From positions 434,001-498,000 of the forward strand of contig JABANP010000001.1 of NCBI GenBank assembly GCA_013115135.1: 64,000 nucleotides of DNA. The letters are read 5' to 3'. The notes below the pieces were generated by a model that saw nothing but the letters and a program-made list of their open reading frames with translations, ran no database searches and had not been told where the DNA came from. The translations under genes and the position numbers were made by a program. Of the stretch, positions 46,783 to 57,176 are shown one piece after another. The stretch is from Perkinsus olseni (lineage: Eukaryota; Perkinsozoa; Perkinsida; Perkinsidae). How positions within the stretch are numbered: the stretch's first letter is position 1; each line of letters opens with the position of its first letter.

Positions 46783-48002
46783 TGCTGGGCTAGCAACAGT
46801 CAGACGAGTGTCAGCAAAGCATGCGGTTCATATGAGGGTTGATCTATCGTCGTACTTCAAGCCACCGTTTATCGGTGGGATTTTCGTTGCTTACGCAACA
46901 TTTATCTTCTTCGAGCTTAAGCTACTTCAATAGTCGCTAAAGGCGTCCCTTTACAGGTCATAAGTACACCTGGTCATTGGGGACCTACTCGTGTTTGCTA
47001 TATGCTACTCTTATGCCATTGTACACTGTCATCCTCGGTTGATGGCGACAGAGGGCTTACTTGCCTCTTATCAACTGGCATTAACGTGTTCAGTCGACCC
47101 GGGCCCTTCGGTCCTCGTTGCTGAGCAGTCCTCATCGTTCAGGACCGTTCATGACCACGATAGCATTCGCATCATCTCGTTGTTGGGAATGTAGTAGTAG
47201 AACGTGAGTAAACTGGGCTCAAAGTGACCGAAAGGGCGGACAGAATTAGTGGTCGAAAGGGTTGGAGGTGATGACGAGGCCCTAGTATGATAAAGCTGTC
47301 AGAGTTTGACCGGGCCCCGCCTCATGAAAGCGGCTTTCAGAAGATGCTATAAAGTCTCAAGATCAATAAGAAACTACTGAGGCGTAAGCTTGATGGTGGG
47401 GCCTACCACGACTCAGACTTGGGTTGTACGAATCAAAGACTGCCCATGGCTCGGCCCGACCAAAGCAAGTACCCAAGGGATCAGAGATAGACAGAGAGAC
47501 AGGTGACGCACACAACCTTTGCGCGAGGTCCGCTCTCGGCCATCCATCAGACCACAGCAGCTAGTGGGCACCCCGCACAATTGTGTAATGTAGACAGTGC
47601 AAATTCCCTGCACGAAGGGACTCTGTGATCCGCATCGCAGGCCCTTCTCCCTGTCCCCCTTGTGGGTCGTAGCGTCCGAAGAGCTGACGGCTCGCTAGTA
47701 AGTCGTTGAATCTGTGGGCGGACACCAGTGTGGTTACGGTATATTCTTCGGGTATCCCATTGTCTTCAAAGACAGCTAGGTGCGGTCTTCTGCTGTAAAG
47801 AGGAGAGGTTGGCGTATATTACAAACGCAAACTGCTTCTCAGCGGCGACGTTGTCCCACTGCGCACAATTGACGCAAGTGCGACGGCATCTCTCCATGCT
47901 TGTAGTGTTTCGGGTCAGGGTCAACTTAGGATTTGTCCGTCGAATGGGGCCGAGTCATGATGTTAAACGATAGGGTTCTTACTCAGTCTGTTGAACCTCC
48001 TT
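46783..48002. other. Spacer between SDR copies 6 and 7
   Basis: Starts with the array's repeated 3' flank; a short perfect hairpin (GTTGC TTAC GCAAC) lies near 46885. No gene supported. Confidence 0.4.
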
Positions 48003-49166
48003 ATGAGTTTCCTTCGTACAGCGAGCTTAATCTTCGTCCCCCTACTCGCCGCGTTGTCGGCGATGTTCTTCTACGTTGACTCGGACTTCTCTCCCAGGAC
48101 GTGGCCTGTAGGGCTGCGCCAGATGGCCGTCACGCTCCCGATGACAAATTTCAAGCACTATGAGGATTTCACACAGTATGATATACCAAATGATTTATCT
48201 GATAAAGTGGTACTCATCACAGGAGCCTCCAGTGGTATTGGTTTTGAGTCTGCCAGGATTCTTGCTTCCCGCGGTGCTAAAGTGGTCGTGGGTATCCGAG
48301 GCAGCCGAGAGAGGTTGGATAAAATAACCTCCTCTATCCCAGGTCAGGTCTTGGCCCCTGCACCCTTGGATCTCTCCAACTACGACAGTGTCAGGACTTT
48401 TGTTGATTCCCTTCCCAAGGCTGGTATTGACCATTTCGATATCGTCCTGTTGAATGCCGGTAAACTGATTACCGAGTACGGCACCAACAAGGACGGCGTC
48501 GAGTCGATGCTAGCTACTCATCATCTCGGCCACGCTTACCTCTTCGAGTTGCTCACTCCAATGCTACTGAGGAGCCCTGGCGAGGTTAGAGTTGTTATTA
48601 CCGGCAGTGCGGCCCATCTATACACTTACCATGAAGGACTGCGCTACAACGTGACCGCCGATACTTTCTCAGAGTGGCTGGCTTACGGTAATAGTAAGCT
48701 TGCCAACATTCTATATACCAGAGAGCTGTCGGCTCGTCTGGAGGAGAAGTACCCGGGCAAGTTCGTAGTTAACACCGCCCATCCAGGGTGTGTGGCTACT
48801 CACTTCAGCGTGGCAAACTTTTATCTGCCTCATTTCATTGCTTACAACACGACAGAGGGCGCCATGCCTCTTCTACTTCCTGCTGTGGGAAAGAATATCA
48901 CTGGCGATGGGTGAGTTGATTTGGGGATGGTGCGGTATCAGCGTCGTCGTTGTTCGGTACCTCATGGGGTTTTAACGATCGTTTCTGTTAGATACTACCT
49001 CCCAGTAGGATACCGTGGTGATTGGCAGAAGGACTCTGCCTACTGGTGGACCTGTAACGATACTATGAGGAATGAGTTTTGGGAATGGACTAAAACCGTA
49101 CTCAGGAAGGTCCATACCGATGCTAAAGGAGAAGCACCCAAGGGGTCATTGATGCTGGCCGAGTAA
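48003..49166 (+). CDS. Membrane-anchored SDR, copy 7
   Basis: Exons 48003-48910 and 48992-49166 (81-base intron almost identical to copy 5's), 360 aa. Anchor MSFLRTASLIFVPLLAAL, TGASSGIG, LNAGKLITEYGTNKDG, VITGSAAHLY, YGNSK and HPGCVATHF. Exon 2 ends in GSLMLAE. The gene appears intact; function as for the other copies. Confidence 0.9.
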
Positions 49167-49516
49167 ATATCAAAGCTTATTTGTTTCTTCTTGGGTTTCC
49201 CTTGTTCTGGAAGGAAAGATGTTGTGTTAGTGCTCAACCTGCTTGTCCGTTGGGTTTGTCGAGTAGCTCCATGTGTACCCGCGTGTATCGCTGTGACGCT
49301 GTGGATGCATAAGGGTGCTTTAAAACTGTATTACGGCCTTACCCTTCCTTCTTTGGTGGGAGGGGGGTCGGTCCCTATCCTCCTTCCTCCGAGAAAGCTT
49401 CTGGTGGGAACTCGCCATTCCTCGCGTCAGGAAGCCCATCGTGGATCTCTCCAGCCGGCCATCAGGCTAGTCTCCTCTCCATTTACATGCCTCCCATCGG
49501 CCACCACTGCCTCAGC
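49167..49516. other. Spacer between SDR copies 7 and 8
   Basis: No gene supported. An upstream in-frame ATG at 49487 could extend copy 8 by ten residues. Confidence 0.35.
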
Positions 49517-50904
49517 ATGAGCTGCCTTAGCCTCCTCTTGGCTGTGGTTGTTGTGGTGTTAGCGACAATGCTGGCTACCTTCGACATGATCACCAGTCGA
49601 GGCTTCCTGCCGATCACAGTTCGGACTGCCTTGAATAGCGTGCCCCTCTTCAATTCTCGTCAGCACTATGCTTTTTCTGACCTACCTGATAACCTCACCG
49701 GGACCACGATACTCATCACCGGCGCGTCCAGCGGCATCGGCCATGAGGCTGCAAAGCTGATGGCGGAAAGAGGAGCTCGTGTGGTACTGGGCACTCGGGG
49801 TAGTCGGGGTAGGCTGAAGAGCATAGAGAACTCTCTAGGACCCGGTGTCGCTGCCTCTTCCTCGCTCGATCTGGCCAGTTTCTCGTCCATCCGTGAGTTC
49901 GTGCGGTCGCTATCTGACCTGGGCGTAGAGAGGATCGATTCAGCGCTTCTTAATGCCGGTAAAATGTCTTTCGGGTACGAGGAAGGGGAGCTTGGCATTG
50001 AGATGATGATGGCGGTGCACCACCTCGGGCATGCGTATCTTTTGGAGCTGCTCATGCCTCTTATGTTGGCTAGTCAGCGTCCTAGAGTAGTCTTCGTGTC
50101 GAGCTCAGCACATGCCTTTTTCTTATGCGGAAGGTATCCGGTTCAATTCCACCGCCGGGTCCTTTGGACTCTACTTCCAGGCCTACGCAAGCAGCAAGTT
50201 AGCGAACGCTGTCTACGTCCGTGCTCTTGCCTCTCGATTGGAGGCTGCGTACCCGTCCAAGTTCGTCGTTAACGCCGTTAATCCGGGCGTAGTGACCACT
50301 CCCTTCGCCTGGTACCAGCTCTATGTGCCCTCCTTATTCTCGGCGACACCGCGAGAGGGAGCTTTGTCAGTACTGGCACCCCTGCTGGACTCGGAGGCTC
50401 AGACGGACGGGTGGGGCCGTCTGCAAAGATTTGAATAGTCGATGATCTGTGCTAGCCCTCGTCGTTGTACAGTAGTCCAGCGTAGGCAAGGGTTAGCTAT
50501 TCGGCAGAGTTGGTTGCCGCTAGTGTCAATGGCATCTGAGGGGCTTCGTCGCTGTAAACTACTCTATCAGCACTTAATGGGACGTTGGAGTCGCATCCGT
50601 CCGTTGGGCCCGGTTCTAATGGCTGAGGCAATGTGCTTGTCGGGCATCCCTACCCGCTGCGGGGCCGCGAACGGGAAGCGCATACCAGCGACCAGCTTAC
50701 TAAGCTTACATAAGCTTATTAAGGTACTACGATCCCCTAGGCCTTCGCTTGGACTGGTACCACGATACCGCCTACTGGTGGACGTGTGATGCGGACCTCC
50801 GAGAACGGCTCTGGGAGTGGACTTGTGCTGTACTCAGAGATGCCCATCGGAATATCTCGTCCACCCCTACAGGGTCCCTCATACTTGGTCGTAACGTCTT
50901 GTAA
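49517..50904 (+). CDS. SDR copy 8, diverged, with a +1 offset (possible pseudogene)
   Basis: Exon 1 49517-50410 and exon 2 50724-50904, 313-base intron with a GTGGGG donor. It carries the SDR motifs TGASSGIG, LNAGKMSFGYEEG, FVSSSAHA, YASSK, NPG in place of HPG, and an exon 2 YYDPLGLRLDW with TAYWWTCDAD. The DNA of the Rossmann block is not the version shared by copies 1-7, so copy 8 escaped homogenisation and is probably the oldest form. A run of five T at 50117-50121, one more than the frame needs, shifts it between SSAHAF and SYAEGIRFN. Without that base the protein is complete (about 358 aa). Confidence 0.75.
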
Positions 50905-51137
50905 GCGTCTCTCGCTTCACTGTGGAGCTGGCATGAGAAGCTTCCATTCTACTCTGAGTGTTGCGTCTGAGCCTCGATCGTATGAGGGTGGTGTCCTGGT
51001 TGGCTATAGCAGAGCCCTGCTGGTGGGCGGCAGTGGCTCATCACGGTCTTATACACGCTCATTATCCCACTGTCGCTGAGTGAGTGTAGCGTCGGGACGT
51101 TGAGAGCGATCTGTTCCAGGTTTTTGGTATTTTTACG

Positions 51138-51428
51138 ATGATTGGTATGATCTCTCGTGGACTCGTGAACCGTGGTCTCTACCGTGCATTCTGCACAACC
51201 GCCGCTAAGGCAACAGGGGCTGCTGCTCCCACCGCTGCTGCCGCTGCCTCTACTGCCAAGGCGGCCTCTGCGACGACCACGAAGGTTGCTGGCGGGGCTC
51301 ACTCGGGTCCCGGTCTCTTCGCTCGGATGAGGAGCTTTACTGGTGGCTTTACACTAGCCTCTGCGCTTGGCTTCTACCTCATCTTTGTACAACTACAGGG
51401 GATGACGGATGAGGTACTAGAGGGATGA
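51138..51428 (+). CDS. Small mitochondrial-type membrane protein (96 aa)
   Basis: Intronless ATG frame. The first 25 residues (MIGMISRGLVNRGLYRAFCT) are basic and amphipathic, as in a mitochondrial presequence, then an Ala/Thr/Lys-rich linker and a C-terminal hydrophobic helix (GFTLASALGFYLIFVQLQ) with an acidic tail. The layout suits a single-pass inner-membrane accessory subunit of a respiratory complex or ATP synthase, but I recognise no specific family. Confidence 0.55.
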   Translation: MIGMISRGLVNRGLYRAFCTTAAKATGAAAPTAAAAASTAKAASATTTKVAGGAHSGPGLFARMRSFTGGFTLASALGFYLIFVQLQGMTDEVLEG

Positions 51429-52422
51429 AGGGGGGTTAGGGGACTAGCCGCTAGTTGTACCCGCCAATGGGGATACCAACCTCTCAACTGTACCTCTTGC
51501 GGAGGAGGGTGGTGGCTGAGGACCTCGCGAAGGTCCTTCCCTACAATGCGTCCGTTTTTTTCCATTTTCGGGCGAGATATCCGATGTTGAACCATGACAG
51601 CTCCCACGCGAGCCCTGTAGCTCACACATTCCCTCCCAATGTTGTCATTAAGAACATCTCGCAATAGCGCGGTATCTCCCGGCACGTATTTTCGGAGGGT
51701 CAAGACATACGGCAGCCTATAGGCTACTGCAGTAGTGAGCGAGGTCATCCTAGAATAGACTGCTATTATGCACTTGATCGTCTACTTGGAATTATATTAC
51801 AACTGCTACCTAGAATGACGTGTCTTCCGAAGGTGGGCTACTCAACTTTACCCTTTTTGGCGTTCCCTGCTTGGCTGATGCGCTGAATGAACGGCAGTGC
51901 TTTGTCACAAGGTGAGATATTCGGAAGTCCATCTTACAAGAGGGATGAGAGATGGTCCTCTCTTCTCTATTGCCGTCCTGACCATCGGGGAAGGGCTTCT
52001 TTTATTTGAAACACTTCACTGGCCTGCTTTCCCAGCCGAAACGATCCGGTCGAGTTTGCCCTCGGCAATCCGAACTCGTCAAACCGTACCGTGCCGAAGA
52101 ATCGAGGAGGCCAACGAACCGAATCTCCCCGAAGTATAATTTCATCTTTCGGTGCCCACCTCTTGGCATGATTCCAGCAGCTACGATAGTGTTGAGAGAT
52201 GATACGGACATGCAAGTGGTTGGGCGTGAAGCTGCCCCAGAGCCCAATGAGGTTTCATTGGAGTACTCAAGGGAGAGGTACCGACGAGGTTCCTTCGGGG
52301 TCTTCCTGGGTCCTTTCCACACCTCATCGCTTACTGCGTAGAGCTTCTCCATAGTTATAAGATGATTCTGGATCGATATAATAGTCGCGTGCGGGATCCA
52401 CTACGCGCCGAAGGGTTCCTGG
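51429..52422. other. Intergenic, no supported gene
   Basis: Open frames occur on both strands, the longest minus-strand one at 52002-52352 reading WKGPRKTPKEPRRYLSLEYS. No motif or splice context supports a gene. Confidence 0.35.
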
Positions 52423-52721
52423 ATGCTATCTTCCGCTGAGCGGGCGGCGGATTCGGCTGTGAGATGGACAAACTGTGCCGGGAACGTGAATTTCTGTGAC
52501 AACTGCCAGCGTCAACTTCGGGGATCTCGGCGGGAAAATTGTAGTATGAGCGTTGAGGAGACTATTCTCATGTTGACATCTTGTACGAGGCCGGCATTGC
52601 TACATTCTCTAAACAGGTGCGCGCAGCTGTTCACGACGTCGCCGTCAGACAAGCCCGTCTAGAGGAGAAGGTGCGTAAGATAGAAGCGTCGACGAAGGAG
52701 CAGACGGGGAAGTCACCTTGA
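52423..52721 (+). CDS. Short helical protein, probably two exons (approximate)
   Basis: A 3' coding-like segment reads VDILYEAGIATFSKQ and then VRQARLEEKVRKIEAS before the stop at 52719-52721, a likely coiled coil. An ATG-started segment at 52423 (MLSSAERAADSAVRW) may be its first exon, with an intron between about 52480 and 52550. The join was not settled and no family is recognised. Confidence 0.3.
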
Positions 52722-52827
52722 GAAACTAGTCGATGCTCGATGAGTGTGACGAGGGCGGCTAGATTTTCTCGCTACAATCGTGCTTGAGTTTTTGCGATTC
52801 TCGGGCTGATGTGTGCTCTTAGTTTTT

Positions 52828-53472
52828 ATGAGCTTTACGTATGTCTTCGAGAATATAGTCTCTCCAGAAAGTGAGGAGGATCTCCAGTGGCTCACTGTAC
52901 CCGAAGGATCGCCCTGTAACACTGACCCGAGCAAGGGGCTGCTGGTATATTGCGGAGGATGCGACCAATGCCGACGGAGCGAGGCCTTCGACGTTGCTGT
53001 CAGGGATGCTGGTGGCAAGGGCTCGGGACTCTTCGCGACCAAGTCGATCGGGAAAGGGAAGATAGTAGCGTTTTATGCTGGGGAACACCTCTCTACGCGG
53101 GAGGCTACAGGTCGAGCGCGGGAGGCTAGTGCCGCCGATCTGCCGGACAACTACCTGCTCAGCGTGTGTGAACATTTCCAAGGGCCTCTGGAGGCTGTCT
53201 GGACTCACGTCGACGCCCGCTACTTCGGGTCGCTGGGCAGGTTCGCTAACCATCGCTGTGGTGGTGGTAATACAGAGCCCTGCGTTACCCGGCGGCCAGG
53301 AGCCTTGCCTATGGTGGTACTGATGTCGCTGAGGGACATCGCCTTGGGGGAGGAGATCACCTTCGACTATGGCAGCGGTACGGCAGTGCCGGATGGAGAG
53401 GGGAGACGGAAGTGTCTGTGTGGATCTCCTAGCTGTATTGGGGTGATGCCTTTCCACGGTATTGAGATCTAG
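52828..53472 (+). CDS. SET-domain protein (lysine methyltransferase type)
   Basis: Intronless, 214 aa from the first ATG (52828; an in-frame GTG lies upstream). SET motifs in order: GSGLFATKSIGKGKIVAFYAG (N-SET, residues about 68-88), FGSLGRFANHRC (about 128-139; the usual RFINHSC with Ala and Arg), MSLRDIALGEEITFDYG (about 170-186), and post-SET cysteines KCLCGSPSC. A small cysteine-rich segment (CGGCDQC) lies before the SET domain. The FDYG tyrosine and NH motif suggest an active S-adenosylmethionine-dependent enzyme. Histone or non-histone substrate unknown. Confidence 0.85.
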   Translation: MSFTYVFENIVSPESEEDLQWLTVPEGSPCNTDPSKGLLVYCGGCDQCRRSEAFDVAVRDAGGKGSGLFATKSIGKGKIVAFYAGEHLSTREATGRAREASAADLPDNYLLSVCEHFQGPLEAVWTHVDARYFGSLGRFANHRCGGGNTEPCVTRRPGALPMVVLMSLRDIALGEEITFDYGSGTAVPDGEGRRKCLCGSPSCIGVMPFHGIEI

Positions 53473-53538
53473 CCTTTTCTACCGGTTCAGCGTTATTGCG
53501 TTAATCCTGTTCATGGGGTGATGCCGTTGTAGGCGGGT

Positions 53539-54869
53539 ATGAAGTTCTACCCGAAGGAAGAGTGGCTGGAGGACCTTGATGCCGAGTTCATACAGCCTCC
53601 CCCTCCCCCAGTCTTCGCGGTGCCGAGAAATGTTTTGTTAACAGGCGGAGCGTAGGTCAAAGAGAAGGTGCCTAGCAGGCCCAGTGGCCCTACTTCAGGC
53701 CCCACTCTGACACCTTTTGGCAGTCCCCTCTGGTCACGTTGATTACCATACTCGCTTTGGGGTTGTGGCTGCAGCTCCACTGTCCTGTATGGCACGAAGA
53801 TCATTCGACTGCCCTGCGGAAGGTCACCTTCAACATCCTCTTACCGTGCTACGTGCTGCAGTCCATGTGGGGCGCCTCACCAATCGACACCACGCTCTTG
53901 CCGGTCGCAGCCTACTCCTTCGCCACACACACCGTCATGGCGGTGGTCACCGCGGTGCTGTTTCTTCGAGTAGCTGACCGACAGATTCGTGGATGGCTTT
54001 GCATGAGCGCACAGGGAGCACTGCTCAGCTTCCTCTACCCTCGCCTAGCAGCTGACTCGCGCTTCGGCGAGCGGTCAGTGGCTGCTTGCTTGCTGTGGGA
54101 CATCGGTGGAAATGTGTGGATTTGCCAAGGCCTCCTCTGGGCCACCGCAGCCTACTTCGCTCCTCGTGGTGGCGACAGAGGCGTCTTGCCAGAGTTAGAC
54201 GACGACAGCCTGCATGCCATGCGTGAGATGCGCACTGATAAGGTTGGTGATGCCCTACAGCACACAGATCTGCCACCGCTACGGAAGAGGAGATCGACCG
54301 TATCTTGGCGCCCCATCGTGCTCAGTGTTCTGGTGCAGCCTATCCTGCCAGCGTTCGTCCTAGGCCTCCTCTGCAATCTTTACGGTGTAGCGTCACCACA
54401 GCCGGTGGCCGCCTCGCTGCACACCCTGGGCATGGCATTCAAGCCCTGTTTGTATCTTCTTCTCGGAGTCTACTCGGCCAAGATACGGCCGTCTGATGTC
54501 CATGCTATGCGAATGGTCACCGCGGCTGTCTGTGTCAGACTCATGCTAATGGGTGTTGTAGCGAGCTTGTTATGGATGTGGTTACCGATGGGCCCTCTGC
54601 CACGAGCTACACTCGTCCTTGCTGTACTCTCACCCGCCAGCACCATGATCATGTACCTTTGCGCCCAGGTCAGCGACTCGTCCCTCTGCCCGCTCCTCGG
54701 ACGACTCTGTTTCAGTTTGGTTATCCCGACCGATTCGTGAGTATGTCAGCTTTGCTAAGCATAGTCAGGTGAGCCGCTCGCGCTGCTTCTCTCCTCTTCT
54801 GATGCTGCTGTTGTCTTCAGCGTCTTCATCAGCTTCATGATACAGCACCTCATTATGGAGCTCTATTGA
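53539..54869 (+). CDS. Auxin-efflux-carrier-type (AEC/Mem_trans) transporter
   Basis: The main exon up to 54668 encodes about eight transmembrane helices in the AEC pattern, including NILLPCYVLQSM and a C-terminal half with SPASTMIMYLCAQ. A 47-base intron (54669-54715) is followed by exon 54716-54768 (FGYPDRFVSMSALLSIV) and exon 54821-54869 (VFISFMIQHLIMELY-stop). The 5' side is less sure: MKFYPKEEWLEDLDAEF at 53539-53619 joined to 53679 gives about 390 aa. A hydrophilic loop (residues 165-205) splits the two helix bundles, as in the family. Substrate unknown; relatives export small organic anions. Confidence 0.75.
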
Positions 54870-55111
54870 GGCTGTTGCCATGCCACACGTACTTGTAACA
54901 TGTTCTCGCTACTCGATAGCCCGCATTACAGTTCTGAGTTCCCCGATAGTGACCAACGCAAATCTTGAAATGATACAATACTAAGTCCAGTGGAAGCGAA
55001 ACGGTCGCTGACGAAAGCAGTGACCTGTTGGCTCTCAACGGGCTGAGCTGAACTTTGTAAGCTGACCCGTAAAGACGTGATGAGAGAAACCGTATTAATA
55101 TGAATCAATGA

Positions 55112-56048
55112 TCAACCAAGTAACGTACTGATGAAGCCAACTGTTACTACGAGGGGTAGGAAACCGCTGATACTGTTGGCGGAAGACGTGGGCGAGGAGG
55201 TTGTTGGAGCTGACGTTGTCGACTCTTCCTCGTCAGAGGGGGAGTAATTGATCGTGGACTCGCAGTCGGTCTTCCCGTCACTGATATGAGAACTGTATGA
55301 GAAGGGGGAATCATCTGCGTGAATGTCCATCTCCAGTAAGGGGACACATGCATCGGGATAGGAGTTGAGGAAAGTGTGGTATGCATCGATGGTATCATTC
55401 AACTTGTCGGCGCCCTTGACGTAGAAGAATGCCTCGATGCTGTCGGGGAAGGTTATTGAGCCAGGGCGTGGCGTCGAGCACCACTTCGTTATAAACGCCT
55501 TCTTGATGGTCAAACATCTGCTTCAAATCATCTTTTCCCCACCAACACATGTTGTAGTCATCGACACCAGCCTTGACATCGAGGACGCAGGAGTTGTTGG
55601 TATGCCTCTGCTCGCAGGCCGTATCGCCATGATGGCATCCACATCCCCGATTATAACGGTCGTCGGTACCGCCATCCTGGGAGTACGCGCACATAACCGT
55701 CGACTTCTGGGGGTTGAAAATAATACCACCCACAGAGGTTGAGTACACCGGAATACTTCCGTCCTCAACGTTCCTGGTCTGGTTATTGCTGATGAGGGTG
55801 CAGGCACGGTCTCCGGTGGTATCACAGCCGAAGTAGTCGTGCTCTGCACACTCCTCTGCTGTGTAGGGCCTCCAGGGCTCTCCGAGGGCCACAGCATGAG
55901 CATTGCTGAAATGGTGGAGAATGACACCAGAAGCAGTGACGTCATCGGTCGCGTGACCCTTCATGAACTTCTCGTTGACATCGTCGAGAACCGTCCTACT
56001 TTGGACGGTGATGGCGGCAAAGGCAGTGCAGAGTAAGAAACGAGACAT
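55112..56048 (-). CDS. Cys-rich surface-type protein, tandem copy 1 (one +1 offset)
   Basis: Paralog of 57177-58076. Signal peptide MSRFLLCTAFAAITVQS, LGEPWRPYTAEECAEHD, GGIIFNPQKS, RGCGCHHGD, NMCWWGKDDL and NEVVLDATPWLNNLP. The frame then breaks at 55445-55448 (four G on the plus strand, one too many) and continues SIEAFFYVKG to a Ser/Thr/Pro-rich tail and a hydrophobic C-terminus (GFLPLVVTVGFIS), which suggests a GPI-anchor signal. No known family recognised; likely a lineage-specific extracellular or cell-surface protein. Confidence 0.7.
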
Positions 56049-57176
56049 AAGAAAGGCGAGTAACGGCAGACTGTAGCGTTGCTGCTTCGCGATTTACAGT
56101 CCTCGCCATTGTTCGCATTCATCGTGAATGATTCACGTCACTTACTCCCCTTCAAATTCCATCGAGCGAGGCTGAGAAACTCAATTGAACGAGACTACGT
56201 ATTGGATGCACGATGCAGAACCACAGACGTCGCAGACCGGAGACTCGGGAGCGTGATTAGCTATTGTCTCCAACACAACTTTGTGTACGTTCTCGCTGTC
56301 GTCGTTCATAGTTAGTATCCATCCAATCCCAGGGAAACGTCGGAAGAGAATACGAATGTCGTTGAGAAACGACGGGGGATCTTAAGAAAGATGATTCGAT
56401 GCACTCGGTACGACGCCGCGCCACCCTCGCGCATACGTGTATGTCACGTTTTACCTGAGCAGTCTCTTACCGCGTTGGAGAAAGAAGACAGAGGCGAGCA
56501 CGTTTGTGTGCGTAGGGACACCTGTGTCGGGGGCAGTAGCATATTAAGTGCCAGAACAGGCCTTCGAACCTCTGTGATTGTACGTAGGCATCAGAGCAAG
56601 TGAGCAGAAGGTAGCATGATAGACCGGCGATGAGGCTCAGGGTTTGCTTGAATGCGCTAACCTAATTATGGTTTGACCCTGGGTAGGTGTAAGAATGCAG
56701 TTCCGCCCAGGAAGGCGGCGTAAAGCTTACGAGGATCTAGCTCCACCCCATGCTGTTATTAACTGTGAGCACTCACCACCAGCTGGAACCGCTGGAGTGA
56801 CTACACAACTGTCGCTAGATTCGTCGAGGCCAACGTACGGGAGGATACAGCTGTCATCAGCTAGTTGAGTCGTAATTTGTCCCGAGTTCGTGCGGGCGAC
56901 TGAGTTCTTAGTCCAGATAATCTTCACGTGAATACGCTGTCGATTGACTTCACATCTGGAGGACGGTCGTGTCCTCACACACCCTATCTGGTTCTGTGAG
57001 GCGACTATCCACACTACCGAACACAATACGACCGCTCGGCGGGTACATTGAGTAACATTACGGACGTTGCCGTGAGAGGGAAGGTGAAAATCTCTCTGAT
57101 ACAGGAACACACAAACGTTGTGCACAAATCTCACGTTGAACAGCCGAACCTGGCCGTTGTGCGAGTAGCACTATAA
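56049..57176. other. Spacer between the two surface-type genes
   Basis: No gene supported; open frames lack motifs. Confidence 0.35.

Noticed and set aside
51374..51748. Minus-strand 124-codon open frame overlapping the small mitochondrial-type gene
   Set aside because: Its C-terminal part is antisense to the plus-strand gene and it has no motif; likely a shadow.
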